DNA of 64,000 nucleotides from Cydia pomonella (GCF_033807575.1 NC_084724.1:12267228-12331227); one strand, 5' to 3'; positions 33,311 to 46,818 are shown, counted from the first letter of the stretch. The notes: generated by a model from the sequence alone, not told the origin. Program-made: numbers and translations.

Positions 33311-34855
33311 CTGGTCTAATTATTTCATTATTTTAAATAAAACGACAGCATTTTGCGAATTTAATAATCAATTAATCACAATTTCTTTTACTACGTATAA
33401 TCACAATAAACAAGGCAATTTTTTTTAGAAATACTTATAGTATTTTACATTGCTCACACTTGTGCGTCACAAGTAAAAGATAACTACTTTGATGTTTGCC
33501 ACTAGATAGCAAAAATGAAATTACATTAACGAGGGGATTTATATATAAGTATCGCAGTCGTATTGTATAATCCACCGTATTACAATACGGCTAGCCGATA
33601 TCAAAATAAGGGCCATTTTGAAATGCGGCGGTTCAACGATTAAGGTAGGTATGTTGGGTAAATACCGGATGCGGGTGAAGAACGTAGGACATTCATGTCT
33701 CCCTAATTTGGCTTTATTTTTTTAATGTTGGCAACATTGTGTAAGATGCCATTTCATTGCGCCTCGACTGCCAGTGTCCCCGCGTCGCTCAGGGCGTCGG
33801 GCTTGTGCTATGCGCAATCACAGGGAGCAAGATATTTTCGCAATTTTTTTCTTCTATCCGATCTTCGCCCTGTAATTTATTTTGCGTATTGTGACGAAAC
33901 TGTTTTTGTTTTAATGTATAATTTCTTTTTCGATATTTTTTATATAACTATCCAATCAAAACAGACCTAGGACTGCTGCAGACCGATATCCGATCTTGAC
34001 CCTTCCAGGTAAAGATCCGAGAGAAACAACCCGATCTTTACCTATTTAAAAAACAGCAGTGATTGTCAAACTTACAATTTTCTTCAATTTACCTACTGAC
34101 CTACTTAATTATCACATTTATTGTTTTCTTGATCACACTTTCGTACCATTATTTTTATCCAGTACCACTACCAACGCGACGGTAAATCAAAAGGAAGAAA
34201 TTTTGGGAGTTTATTTTGTATGTATGTATATTGTATGTGTATGTACACCTACTTACGGACAATGTCATTTTTTTAATTTCCGCAACTCAAAGGTAGCCTG
34301 GAAGAGATCGCTTTTTAGCGATAAGACCGCATGTTGTTTACCTGTGCTTATGTTTCTTTTCTTTTATTGAGGAGTGCAATAAAGAGTATTTATATTGTAT
34401 AGAGATGATGATACATGTTGAATTTTATAACAAAATCGAGTAAAATAGATAGCAAATGAGCAATTTTTTGCAATAAAGTACCTACACATACAGATGCATA
34501 TGTAGATGTGCACGCATACATACATAGCTAGTTTCGGATACAAAATAGAGATAGGGCTTCGAAATTAGTTTCCTTAAAATGCTTCAAGAGGGCTCCCTTT
34601 TCCTATATATTTACTTTACTCTTTACATACGATCCTTACATTTTATAAAAAAAAAAGATTGTATATCAACTATATATATAATTTCAAAATTATACCAATA
34701 AAATCGCAATTTTACTTATTTTCCATACTTCAAAATGGGCTCTCAGTGACTTTGACCTTTTTAAAGAACTACTTAGTCTTTTTGATTTCTAAGTTTGATT
34801 CTTATTTTTTTGGCGACCTTCATTAAAAATGACTAGGCACGATTATTTTTTTATT
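33311..34855. other. Non-coding, AT-rich
   Basis: The frame of 103 codons at 34059-34370 has no family motif. The segment ending gagtgcaataaagagtattt (34371-34393) could be a decayed retroposon tail. I see no supported gene. Confidence 0.35.
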
Positions 34856-35100
34856 TCAATTTTTGTCCCTCCTACTTAAGCACGTAATATCTTCCAGTAC
34901 ATTCCTTTCAATAAACAATACATTTACACTTTCACTAAACCTGTACAGTTCACGAGATCTTAAATTGTCAAAACTTCGAAACCTATCTATTATTTTAGTC
35001 GTTTTTCTTATTTTATTACTTCGGGTAAACCTTACAATAAGAGGTTTCTTAGCACATCGCTTACATATCAAATTGCCTTATATTAGGTATCAAAGTTTGA
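34856..35100 (-). pseudogene. Possible LINE ORF1 fragment (FP-like domain)
   Basis: The minus-strand frame reads CKRCAKKPLIVRFTRSNKIR followed by SVNVLFIERNVL. This resembles the basic 'RPLIVRF' block and the later 'INE' block of the FP-like ORF1 domain in some insect LINEs. It is short, with no endonuclease or RT nearby. The assignment rests on pattern memory alone. Confidence 0.3.
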
Positions 35101-35156
35101 GAGCCACAATTTCCTTCTGACATAGGTATCAAAGTTTGAGAGCCACAATTTTACCA
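35083..35156 (+). repeat. 39-bp tandem duplication
   Basis: taggtatcaaagtttgagag followed by ccacaatt occurs twice in a row (from 35083 and from about 35122), almost without change. Confidence 0.85.
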
Positions 35157-35742
35157 ATTTTTGTATCAGGGTTAAGATCGGATTCAAAAATACGAATTAA
35201 AAACTTTCGATGACAACTTTTATGTTTGTAATTATTGGTGGCTGCAATTTATATACATTCGAGAAGGGTAGAAACCGGACCTATTTTTTTGTGATATCTT
35301 ATTCTCTTTCCATTAGAAGCAACTTTTTTTCACCATCCTATGTTCTCCCTTGATGGCAAAACACTCGTTACCCTAAAAAAAGTATGTCTCATCTTTACAC
35401 AGGTACAAAACTGAAACCGTTCTATATTGAAGATTACCAAAATTCAGGCCGAATCTACGGTTATTTAACGATTTGCTCCGTACTTCAAGAATCTATCATG
35501 TGCTGAGATCTTGAAAAAACGTTTTTTCACGAGTTCTCTCAATTGGTCCCAAAATTGTCCGGCATTACCCCAACATACTTTACTCAGATTGTCATTGCGA
35601 TACATTCTTCAATAAGGCGACCCAAGTTTAGCCCCATCGTACTACAAGTAAAATAGATTGTAGTTTAACCATATATTTATACCTACTTACAAAATTTCAC
35701 AACACACCATGATCACTCCCAACTTACTGTCACGGATAGGTA
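35157..35742. other. Non-coding
   Basis: Nothing was recognised. Confidence 0.4.
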
Positions 35743-35876
35743 CAGTCAAGTGTAAAAATATGGGTGTACACATCTTACTCAAAAATATGTCTCATAGCAT
35801 CTTATACCAGTGTAATAAGAGCGTAGTACCATATTTATGAGAAGATTCTTTCGATACATATTTTTGCACTTGACTG
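35743..35876. mobile_element. Mariner-type MITE with TA duplication (134 bp)
   Basis: The ends CAGTCAAGTGTAAAAATATG and catatttttgcacttgactg are near-perfect complements, flanked on both sides by TA (35741-35742 and 35877-35878). A half copy of a related unit is at 48891-48955. Confidence 0.85.
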
Positions 35877-38800
35877 TACGACGACGACCGAAGCAGGGAC
35901 ATTATTATTTTTTGCAGTTTTTACCTATATGGTAATTAATAGATACAGTATAATATAAAAATGAAAAACAATATTATGTGATCAAAATATGAGATCTGTG
36001 ATATGAGACCAAAAACAATTTGCTTCGGGCAGCGCAGGATGAATTCCGTCCGGCTCGCGGGCGACGTCGACATGTCGACGCAACGGCGCGCAATGAGTGA
36101 GCGCTCACGTCTCGCGTCTGTGTGTGCGCACTCACACTTAGATAGCTCCCGCTCCCGCCCACCGCAGCGCGACAGAAACATAGCTTCAAAAATTCGAGAT
36201 TTGAAAAGTTGCTCAGCTAGGAATTGCTCTTAATATAATAAATTGTAGTCTCTAAAAACTCGCTTGCAAAGGTTGCTGTTTCATAAAAAAATATATTTGA
36301 AAAATACATCCCGCCATAGCCCTACTACGAGATAAAGAACATAAACAAGGAAGTGTGCTATGTAAATACAATCATTACAAATAAACATAACCGACCGGAG
36401 CAGGCACGACCCCATCAAAATAAATTAGTTTGGATCTTTTCTAATGGCGGCTAATACCGCGTAATAAATGCAATTGATATACGAGCATCCAAATCAAAAG
36501 GTTCTCGGGATTAAGTAATGTCAATAAACGAATATCAATATAATATAAATATACGATTGATACTATTTCTAGTTAATAGCTTAAAAGCAATCAGTCAAAT
36601 ATATCCTAATGATAGTTATCAATTAAAACGATGAAGTTATTGTTAGTAAATATCTTTTTACGAAACGTTATGATGCATTTTTGACGTCAACGTTTTTGCG
36701 CCAATTACAGAACTTTTCTACCTTTGAAACAGAAAATTTGTTAACTGGAACTTTATGATATTACAACGCAATATTATTTGTGGCATCGTCTCAATATCGA
36801 GGCCATCAACGGATGATCGCGTTTGGAATATATGATTCTCTTTAGCTAATCAACTATCCATTAGGACTGAGTCGAATTGAGACGTTCTAAGATGTCTGTT
36901 TAAATAATAAACATGTCGACAATATTAATCCCACTAATAGTGGTAGTTACGAAAGCTATTAATTTAAGCTTGTAATTTACTCAATCCGTATGGTTACTCC
37001 TGATAGGGATAATTTATTGATTTGTATTTATAAAATGTTATAGCAGTAAATGTTGGCAAAATAAACATTTATGGCAGTTCAAAGCAGCTGTAACCACCCC
37101 CCATGGACATAACCACAGACCGAACGGCGACCGCGGCGGGTTAAACGGCCAATCATTGCAACAGGCACGGGTCGGGACTGTCGTGGTGGATGCAAGAAAT
37201 AATGATGGATCTGCATTACTTCTTATTGGACTTTCGATCGGTCCATAATGAACAGATTATGTGAAGCAACACGCAAATAAGGAACAAGCATGTCTGTATT
37301 TACTTGAAACACAAAAGCCGGCGTAACAGACTCTAGATAGAAATGGTTATAGTGGGTATTACAAACATTCGAATTGGGATTCTCATCTTATTTGGAAATC
37401 AAATGAAAAATAAACACATTCCCAATTAAATAAAGACTATGCATTTCGTTATAACAACGACACATAGCAATACATTGTGATTAAAAGCTATATTTATAAT
37501 TTCAATAGCCGGAAGTCCATCTGCTGTTATTAATAATTAAATGCTGTCGTTCTTCGCGATACGTTGCGGAATGACTCGGGAATTCTTTTCCATGTCAAAT
37601 ACTAGAGGAAATGGGTGGATTGGACATTCATTTAGCCACTAGTGATAAATCACTAAAAGTCAGTCAATCAGTATTTAAAAAAATACTTGAGTAAAGCTAA
37701 AAAGTTTCAGTGTAAAATGTTACGACTCATGATATGCATCTTATGAAAACTCAAAATGTTTGGAGCGCGTCCCGGCCTACTGGCCAGCTGCATTATCGCT
37801 GGCTTATTTAACTAGCAGACCGTTAGGCGAACGGCGGGGTACGGGTGCGTTGCGCGACAAGCGATGTGGGACAGCCGACCGAACGAGATTGGATAGGGCG
37901 GTCGCGCTCATAAGCATAGTCTTGAGGTGACTACTTAAGTAACTAGCACCATGCAGTATATTATGTTTTATGTTGTTAACGAAGTGTCAATTTTGCCTTC
38001 CCATACTTTATACTTACATAACGAAGAATCTTGGTTTACAACGTTTTATGTGGAACAACTAATTTTGAAGATGTGATTTGCATTCATCTGCCATTGGTCA
38101 TTGCGACAACCGCAACTCTTGGGAGACCGGCCTAGTGCACGTGTACCAGGAGTGTTCCCAACGAATATTATATAAACCGGGCTTTTTCAAGCCATACTAA
38201 TTTTATATTAACTTTTGGGCATATGTCGCTTGGAGTCATGATCGAAAAAGTACAGGAAACCAAAGCCCTCATTTGACTTCTAAGTCAGTTCTAAGTACCT
38301 ATGTTAAAAAAATAGCACAACTTCACAGCATAGTTAGCCTTTGAAACGAAATAGACAAATTCTGTTTATCTTTTTAAGGGTGGCTGAATTATTAAAGCGA
38401 ACTGAACTGCCGTTCCTAGATGAGCAACAAAGTAAGCAATCTTACAATGCTACCTGATTGCATTAAGGAACTTCAGGAATTTCTTATGTCACTGAAAGAC
38501 AGTATCAATACTCGTTCTTGGCAGATACAAAACGTAAGTGCAATCGAAACAAAGGCACATGTGACGTTTTGTCTTCGTATCAACGGTTACCACATCCGCG
38601 CACTCTAACCTCGGCGCGCGCTAAACTGGTTCTCTATTCGATTATTCGTTACGATTCGATCACTCGCGTTTATTTGATTATTCGATTGTTGCGCAATGCA
38701 TTCTTCGAGCAAATGTTATGTGTGGACATCTTTGTTTATCTGATTGCGTTTTGTTTTTTGTTGACAATCGATTGGTCATCTTGGATAGCTTTTATCATTG

Positions 38801-41800
38801 TTTATTATTATTTGGCCTCCTTTTGCCTGATAAGTTGACATTTTTAAAGTTTTCACTCGGCATAGAATATGTAATTGAGGTCGTAGTTATGGCGGGGGCT
38901 GCTGTTTTCGGACAGTTTGCCCTTCGGGCATCTGAATGTATCTGGTGGGATAGGTTCGTTAGGTTAGATACTAAGAGGTAGTAAGATATCTATTGGTTTA
39001 ACGTGACTACCGTCGAAATATTACACAGGAACATTACGATTTGCCTGATCTTATGATCGGCCGCCGACATATACACCCATACGGGGTGCTTATACCTCCT
39101 TTTGTTCGTACCAATCCCAGAGCCACGAGCAGTCGTGATGAGTGATGATGTCGCCATGCGGCGCCTCCATTACCGGCTCCCATTTACGTCACATTTCCAC
39201 ACATTTCGACCCGTTAATGTGTGACTTTATATTTCGTAACACGTAGAAAGCTGTCACCATTCTATGCTAATTGCTAATTGTTGAATATCTCAAAACGGCT
39301 GCCGAGAATGTCCTGTCAAATTACTCTTTGGTCGAGCCGACCGCTGGCGTCAATTAAATATAAACCCTATTTGAAGAACGTGAAGGTTTCTGTTAGTGTC
39401 TTAGCTATAAGTGGTGCTCCTGTCATATAGTACACTTGGCTGTATACCTGCAAAGAAAATTGGGCGGTATTTCTTTGGACATATTGTTCATAATTAAGTG
39501 TCAGATTTTGTAGACAGGTCCTGGTCGAGTGGGCTTGTCCTAGAATTAGGTATTGAGGTTAGATACAACTGATTATAATGCTCAAGGCACAGAAGAAATT
39601 AACAGCGGAGTTGAGTTTGTGATAAAGACAGGAAGTGGATTGAATTATATGCACGGTGTTTAGAAATTATTCAATAGATATTTTGTTAAAAACATGTTGA
39701 AAGATTCCTGATTGCTTGGTGGTGACCATAATGGAGAGGTTGCTAACCATCGGTAAATTATTGTAATTCTAAACCATGTAGGAGATGGAGATTATCGTTG
39801 ATATCGAGCATTCTAAAAATTTCAAGCCTCCTCAATGAAAGACAATAAGCGTACGTGTTAACTACTAGTCGAGAAAGCTACAAAACAAGTTGTCTAAAAT
39901 TCGAATATCGGTAAAGAAGTAATCAGTATAGGTTGCAATACTCAGTGTCAGTTAAAGTTGCAATTCAGCACCTTAACTACTTATGGCGGAAATGAACTCT
40001 AATGATAGGATATCTGTAGTGAAACAATGTAATCTAAAATATGCGTTTGAGTTAATTATAAGCTAAATTAGTGTTTAGTAACTGAAATTCGGCTAAAAAA
40101 GTTGCGCTAAAAATGAAATAATCGATGATAATTTTATACTTATATCTATGTGTATCAATGGTTGACTACGTGCCAGTAGTTTCATGAAATTGATTTCCGT
40201 CTGAAGAAATATCTAGACACGCGGTAGCGTGTCCAGCCAAGTTCAAAGAAAAAGGAACTGGCGACGCAATTGTGTGTAATATTATATCTTCTTACATAGT
40301 TCTATTTCTTTTTTAGATTTCCATGGAACTAACGCGCAGTACCCATAGAGTGTATCAGCGCGCTGGACGTTTAGTACCCAGCTCTTTGATTACTTGTATT
40401 CATCGTATTGGGCCGCTGGAAGCTGGCGAGGCTGCTAAATAAACATAACTTTGTGTCTTAAATGAGACCGTCACTGCAAGATTTATTTTATCTCTCCTTA
40501 AGTGTCTCGGTTTTACTGTTCATGAACTCGTTTGTAATGGAATTTGCAGTATATATTTTGAAGCACAACCATCTTTATGATATTTCAATAGGGTTTATTT
40601 TGTTGAGAGTGCCTCACTTTGTAACCGAGCAGCAAACAACACAGTTACCTATTTGTTTATATTTTCTATACAAAATGTGTCCGTTTTTATTGCTATACAG
40701 TGACTTTATTTGAATGTAGTAGAAAACAAACATCTTCATGTTTGAATAACTATTTAAACCAAGGCTCGGAAACCGGTGTAATTTCCAATCCGTTATCATG
40801 TACTTGGCGCAAAACCTTTTCATTTCGATTTCGCTCGAAAAACCGTTATTTATAAACCAATTTTTATGAGAACATTTCTTGTCAAATTAACCGGTCTAGA
40901 GCAATAAAACTGGTTTCTACCTATATCTATATCTGGCCGGTTAAAAAAGTTCTTAAAACGTTCGCTTTCTTATAAAAGTTCAGAGGGAAACCAAAATAAA
41001 CCGGTTTTTATCTGTATTTTATAAACCGATTCTGAGCGTTAATTTAAACAGGTAAACGTTCAATTTTTAACCTTCTCTTCTGTTACAGGTACGTACGAGC
41101 GAGTGTAAAAATAAGGTAAAACTATAGATCCTTCAATATAATAACTTAACCTAAATATTCGCCGACCACATCTCCTTTCCGCTTTCGATATGTAAATATT
41201 ATTAGGAAATCAGGAAACAGCGGCAATTATACACAGTTAAGTTTCCTTCAAAATAATCACGGCTATAGTACTCCCTACGGAAGAGGGAATAGAGACTACC
41301 TGCAATTGTAATTCCGATCGGTTGTTTCAGCGTGTGTAATAAGGGGCCCGATTCGAACAATGATTTAGAGATGCGTTAGTTCTTGGAAAGAGATTGAAAA
41401 GATCGATAACTAAACGATATGTCAAAATTGACGTTAACTTTGATTCCGGTCTTATTTCAATAAGACATCAATAAGAGATGGTTTAGAGATCTAAGCAAGA
41501 TCTAAGTGACTTCTCGAAAGCTCATAAACGTGATTGGTCGTGGAGCATACTTGTCAATTTTGACAGATAATTTGATACGTCAAATTATGAAAACATGTCT
41601 TAAAAATGGCGAAGTCGGGTCAAGAATGTTTGTTTTTGTTATTTTGCTCGATGATAATATTTAAACTGTTAGCTTATACTGCAGTAAACTAACGTGGAAG
41701 TGTGCAGCTAATGAAGAATTAGTCTTGAAACCATTCTTTAGTCAACAGTCAACACCCGGCACTCCATCCATTGTGGCTATTTGTTAATAAAAACCAGCGA

Positions 41801-42939
41801 TCACTTTACTAAAAGCAACTACGGGACAACTTTATCCCCTATGAGAACAGTTCCTGGCGAAATCGTCATTAACTAGGTAAATGGAAAACATAAATCTATA
41901 TATCGTGCCCTCACGAAACAAAGGTTCTCCGAAGCAGATTCATCCCCTGTTCAAGCTAAAAGATGATTCGTTCGTGCTAAGTATCAATGGACTAGCAGAC
42001 TTAGAATCCTAGAGGAAGGCAGCCTGGGGTCGCAAGAGTGTCACGACAAACTTTTGGAAGTGTTGACGTCGTGGTTGTTCGCGCCGCCTGGTTCCAGCTA
42101 GTTACTCATTTAGGTACACGTGGACTGTCAAGATAATAATTTTATTTGTGGTGATTTAAGATAAAGTGATAGTGCCTCTTTTGTTTGTGTTACCTCAATT
42201 ACAGGTTTGCTATATGTAAGACTATCTAAAATTATTTTAATTCAGAAAATCCGTACACTGTCTTGTGATGACCCATTTAAATATAGGCACTTACCCATCA
42301 GTTAGTAACAAACTAAAAACAATGTTGCCTTGTATGACACAAAATTGCTTCTTTCCACTATCTGATTAGTTGTAGGTACATACATAATATTGTACACTAA
42401 ACTTGTCTGCTTATGAGTTACAAATTGTTTCATAATAACTCAATACCCTTATAGTATATACGAAAGTGATCAATATAGTAAGTTATAATGTTTAAATATT
42501 AGGCAAAATAATATTTTACTGAATAAACTCCAAATCAGATGAGCGGCCCAAACGGGTCAATATTCTAAGTTATAGATAGACTAGCTAAAGAATGGGTTTT
42601 CTCATCTTTCTTCTAATAATGATCTGTAGTACCATTAACTTACTTTGGTGGGTCCTAGTGGGAATGATTATTCTCAGTTGTTACCAGTAAAATATTTTAA
42701 TGTTCAATATTCACAAAAATATATAACACATAAATATACAGTGAGTTATTTTTTCCTTTGAAAGCCGTTTCAGTAAACGGCTCCAGAACTGAAAAAACAT
42801 TTTAAAACATAAAGGTATGAAATTAATAGTTCTTCAAAAAACATTCTAACAATACAGCTACTTCATAATTAAGTTTCTAGTATGTTAATACTGATAATTA
42901 AACATTTCAAATTTGTTTCTGTAGTTACCTCCTTCTCCT
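35877..42939. other. Seven-kilobase non-coding stretch, few recognisable repeats
   Basis: This is the poorest part of the window in transposon sequence. GC-rich islands lie at 36030-36180 (with palindrome cgacgtcgacatgtcgacg), 37090-37180, 37770-37900 and 39055-39190. A short frame near 38450-38535 (CIKELQEFLMSLKDSINTRS) is followed by a good splice donor (aacgtaagtg) but has no recognised family or acceptor. The part at 38890-38980 and the AACCGG-rich 40765-41040 look like repeat fragments, and 41340-41560 begins ggggcccgattcgaac, like the complement of the sequence at about 60490-60510. Host regulatory DNA or a large intron is possible but unproven. Confidence 0.4.
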
Positions 42940-43030
42940 ACTCCTCTGGAGTTTCAGGCGTACATAGGCTACGGAGACTGCTTATCATCAGGCGGGCCGT
43001 ATGCTTGTTTGCCACTGACTTAGTATAAAA
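42940..43030 (+). repeat. SINE-like module B, 5'-truncated copy
   Basis: ctcctctggagtttcaggcg to gccactgacttagtataaaa is the 3' half of the repeat seen complete at 30403-30730. Confidence 0.85.
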
Positions 43031-43054
43031 ACCTGTAGTAAAATAAGAACAAAT

Positions 43055-43341
43055 CAGCGGTGCCACTATGGTTCTATTTTTATCACTTGTCACTATGCCC
43101 ATCACTTTCGCACTTACATACATACTTGTTAGAATGTGACAGGCGTGGTGACAAATGATAAAGAGTTGACCTTAGCCCTACAGAGAAAGTTAAACTACAA
43201 TCATTAGTCTTATCAGCGGTGGCATCATGGCTCCATTTTTATCACTTGTCACTATGCCTGTCACTTTCGCGCTTACATATTTGTTAGAACGTGACAGACA
43301 TGGTGACAAATGATAAAGAGTCGACCATCTTAGCCCTACAG
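43055..43341 (+). repeat. Two tandem copies of a semi-palindromic repeat
   Basis: Unit 1 (about 43055-43182) and unit 2 (about 43213-43341) both contain tttttatcacttgtcactat, gtgacag and ggtgacaaatgataaagagt. Within each unit the two halves are partly inverted copies. A third copy lies in opposite orientation at 63745-63872. Confidence 0.8.
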
Positions 43342-44169
43342 GTCTTATCCATTAAATAAGTGCGAGAAAATTTACTTATCTTAGATGAGTTTTCTGTTTA
43401 TTTTTTTTCTTTGATGACTCATTCTTTGATAATTTATTTTGACATTTATTAGTGATCTCATGTGTAATATAAGAATTGCTTCATTGTTAATAATAATATA
43501 ATATGTTATGAGTTATGATTATGAATAATAAGATATTATATGCTGTGCCCTTGCAGGGTCCATGTGAGTCATTGTATATCATGTATAACATCTATACTGT
43601 ACCATGGTTGCAATAAAGAATGATTATGATTTAGTACATTGTGTAGTCCATACTAATATTTACTGTTGAAAACAACACATTTGTTATTATTTATGATTGG
43701 ATTTTATATTATTTATTTACTGGGTTAGATGTGTTTGACTGCTTTTTATCTGAACCAAAAACCCAATAATTGGTATAAAATAATAGTTTGTTATGTTTAT
43801 TTAAGCAAGGCCTGTACTTTCAAGGTAGTAAATAAAAAATTAAAAAAGAAATATTTTTTATTTCTATAGTTCATAAATAATGCTCCTTTTGTGACCGATC
43901 AGAAAGACACTTTACCCCCAATTTTAAATTCTACATTGTAGTGCAGAGATTGTTAGCAGAAGTTGCTAAATTGCTACCTAGGTTTATGGTTGAAACATTC
44001 AAAATATTTTAGAGGATAGTGGACGACCACTTCCCCCATTTTCCTCCCTCAATATTGACATTATGAATAATATTTTTAAACAATTTCATGTATATTAACC
44101 ATATATAGCTATGCCCCTTTGTTTTCCTCTTTTCGATTTATTATTATTAGGTATAAGATAGGAGCAAAA
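43342..44169. other. Non-coding; one LINE-like tail
   Basis: The piece at 43555-43632 (gctgtgcccttgcagggtcc ... gttgcaataaagaatgatta) looks like a LINE 3' tail without coding sequence. The remainder is AT-rich and empty. Confidence 0.4.
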
Positions 44170-44802
44170 TGAGAAGGTACTTAGCATCGCACGTTTACCC
44201 AGTATCACAGCAGTCTTGAAACAGAGACGCTTACGGTGGTTGGGGCACGTGCACAGGATGGAGCCCTCTCGTTTGCCACGTAAGGGCTCCTCTACACGAT
44301 GGCCCAGCGTAGGCCAGTCCAAGGGACGCAGCTATGCGGTGAAATGAGATAGCAATATCACTTGCTCCCTCTAACGCATAAATGCGTCCCTAGGACTGGC
44401 CTACGCTGGGCCATCATGTAGAGGAGCCATAAGACTATCCTTAGCGAAGTAGCGCACGCGAAACGACCGGTTGGGCGACCAATGCTTCGTTTAAAGGATA
44501 GCGCAAAGCGAGATATGTTGTCCTTCCGGATCGATCCCACCAACTGGGAAAGGGAGGCTGAAGACCGCGAGCACTGGAGGAAGACCCTGGGAGATGGAGT
44601 AGTTGCACACGATGAAGCATGGCTTAAACTCCTTCACACTAGGCGAGAACTGAGACACCAGCGCGCTGTTTTCCCACCTTCGTCACCGGGCATGACATTC
44701 TCCTGCCCGCCATGCGGTCGCGGCTGCCGCTCTCGAATTGGACTTACTAGTCATTTACGTAAGTGCCTTAATGTTATGGGCGCTGTTCAAACCATCATTT
44801 AA
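44170..44802 (+). pseudogene. LINE pol C-terminus with C2H2-like finger, split by a MITE
   Basis: Before the MITE the frame reads RLRWLGHVHRMEPSRLPRK; after it, the same phase continues (SEVAHAKRPVGRPMLRLKDS) to the stop after TII at 44802. The end carries CPPCGRGCRSRIGLTSHLRKC, a zinc-finger-like motif found at the C-terminus of some insect LINE proteins. RT catalytic motifs are missing (5' truncation). The ATG at 44482 is internal and not a real start. Confidence 0.8.
44285..44429. mobile_element. MITE with 46-bp TIRs inside LINE coding sequence
   Basis: The ends ggctcctctacacgatggcc and its complement pair over about 46 bp with two mismatches. taag at 44281-44284 and 44430-44433 is the apparent target duplication. 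The coding phase of the interrupted LINE is the same on both sides. Confidence 0.85.
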
Positions 44803-44934
44803 TTGATGTTAAAGGCCAAATGATGTGGAACAAAATACAAATTCCATACAATTATCAAAAACACTTATAATATTTGAAAAATCTTAAAAAATCAAACAAA
44901 GGGGCATACGTATTATTTATATACATAAAAGGGT

Positions 44935-46731
44935 GTAGCAGGATAGCCTAGGAAAAATTGCCCCCAGCGATTTTGGGCCGAAACTGTAATCATACGATGC
45001 CTTTTGGGGAGGTTATACTCTGCACAAAGTTTCATCCCTCTGTTACCCCCTGGGGGTGAAAAACACCCGATTAACCCCAAAACTGTTTTAATTATTTTTT
45101 CCTAAACTATGAAAGTGACGAATTTCAAATTTCGTACAAATATTAATAAGACTAAAAGCTATGTGCTAAAAAAATATTAACCCCCTAACCATTTAAATTC
45201 TTGTAAAAAAAACAAAAATGAAAAAAGAATCATCCTGTATCTCAAGTTTGGCTCACGGTACACACACCATTTTTTTTTTAAATGTACCAATTTATATTCT
45301 ATATTATATAAAAGTTTCATGGACCTACTCCAGAAGGAACATTGCGAAATTAAAATAAACGTACTATTTCGTAGCCACTAATCATTATACTCGTATCATG
45401 CTTAATACGCAACGTCTCGGACCCGAAACCAAGATAATTTTAAAAAACCGGCCAAGAGCATGTCGGGCCACGCTCAGTGTAGGGTTCCGTAGTTACTCTT
45501 CCGTCACAATAAGCTAAACTGGAGCTTTAAGTATAGTAAATTGTTAACCAAGGGATGAAACGGTACCTTTCACGCGAGTTAAACAAATAGGCAAATTTGC
45601 ATAATCAGTACCTAATTAAAGTATGTCTTTTTACTATGAAGGGGAAACTTTTTGCGATAACTCAAAAACAGCTAAACTGATCATGTCCGCTATAGTTTTC
45701 ATTTAATGTCTTTCTTAAGCTCTACTTCCACGATTTTTTTCATTTTTTTTTGGACCTATGGTTCAAAAGTTAGAGGGGGGGACACATTTTTTTTTCTTTC
45801 GGAGCGATTATCTCCGAATATATTAACTTTATCAAAAAATGTTTGTTGAAGACCCCTATTAGTTTTGAAATACCTTTCCAACGATACTCCACACTGTAGG
45901 ATTGAAGCAAAAAACAAAAATTCACCCCCACTTTACGTAAAGGGGAGGTACCCTAAAAAAAAAAAATTAGATTTTATTGTACGACTTTGTCGGCTTTATT
46001 GATTTACATATCCATGCCAAATTTCAGCTTTCTAGCACTAACGACCACGGAGCAAAGCCTCGGACAGACAGACAGACAGGCAGACGGACATGGCGAAACT
46101 ATAAGGGTTCCTAGTTGACTACGGAACCCTAAAAATGTTTTTATAAATACAAATGAGTTTGATTCATACTTCTTTATCCCCACCTTTTTCAAATCGGGCA
46201 CGAGCAGCGCCAGCGGTCCGATCGCAAGCCATTGTTTATTAATAATGCAAGGCTCTTAGTGGGAGTTCAATGAATAGTACGCACCAAAGAGCCAATACAT
46301 ATTAATTTCGCAATGTTCCTTCTGGAGTAGGTCCATGAAACTTTTGTATCATGTAGAATATAAACTGGTTCATTTTTGAAAAAAAAAAATGGTGTGGTAC
46401 CATGAGCCAAACTTGATATACAGGTTGATTCTTTTTTTATTTTTGTTTTTTTTACAAGAGTTTAAATGGTTAGGGGGTTAATATTTTTTTAGCACATAGA
46501 TCAATCATAGATCTTATTAATATTTGTACAAAATTTGAAATTCGTCACTTTCATAGTTTAGGAAAAAATAATTAAAACAGTTTTGGGGTTAGTCGGGTGT
46601 TTTTCACCCCCAGGGGGTAACAGAGGGATGAAACTTTGTGCAGAGTATAACCTCCCCAAAAGGAATCGTTTGATTACAGTTTCGGCCCAAAATCGCTGGG
46701 GCAATTTTTCCTAGGCTATCCTGCTACAATT
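44935..46731. mobile_element. Foldback element with about 420-bp TIRs
   Basis: tgtagcaggatagcctagga at the left end is the complement of the right end (tcctaggctatcctgctaca). Arms 44935-45353 and 46307-46731 pair throughout with scattered mismatches, sharing features such as gaaaaacacccgattaaccc. The loop holds an agggttccg-family repeat. There is no coding sequence. It is a non-autonomous DNA element of unknown superfamily. Confidence 0.9.
45452..46132 (+). mobile_element. agggttccg-family repeat, copy nested in foldback
   Basis: It starts ccggccaagagcatgtcggg and ends gactacggaaccctaaaaat, with a GACA microsatellite (46066-46090) before the terminal agggttc/ggaaccct pair. It matches 51224-51908 and the complement of 60873-61600 over almost its full length. 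Confidence 0.9.
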
Positions 46732-46818
46732 GGAAAATCAATATATTTAAATTTTTCATTGCAATAATTTTCATATAATGTCAATTGTGCTGCGTCACGC
46801 TCTCCCCAAATAATCTTA

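Noticed and set aside
36003..36233. Overlapping frames in a GC-rich island
   Set aside because: GC richness lowers stop-codon frequency on all frames; three frames are open at once and none has a motif.
46004..46201. 65-codon minus-strand frame
   Set aside because: It runs through the nested agggttccg repeat and its microsatellite.
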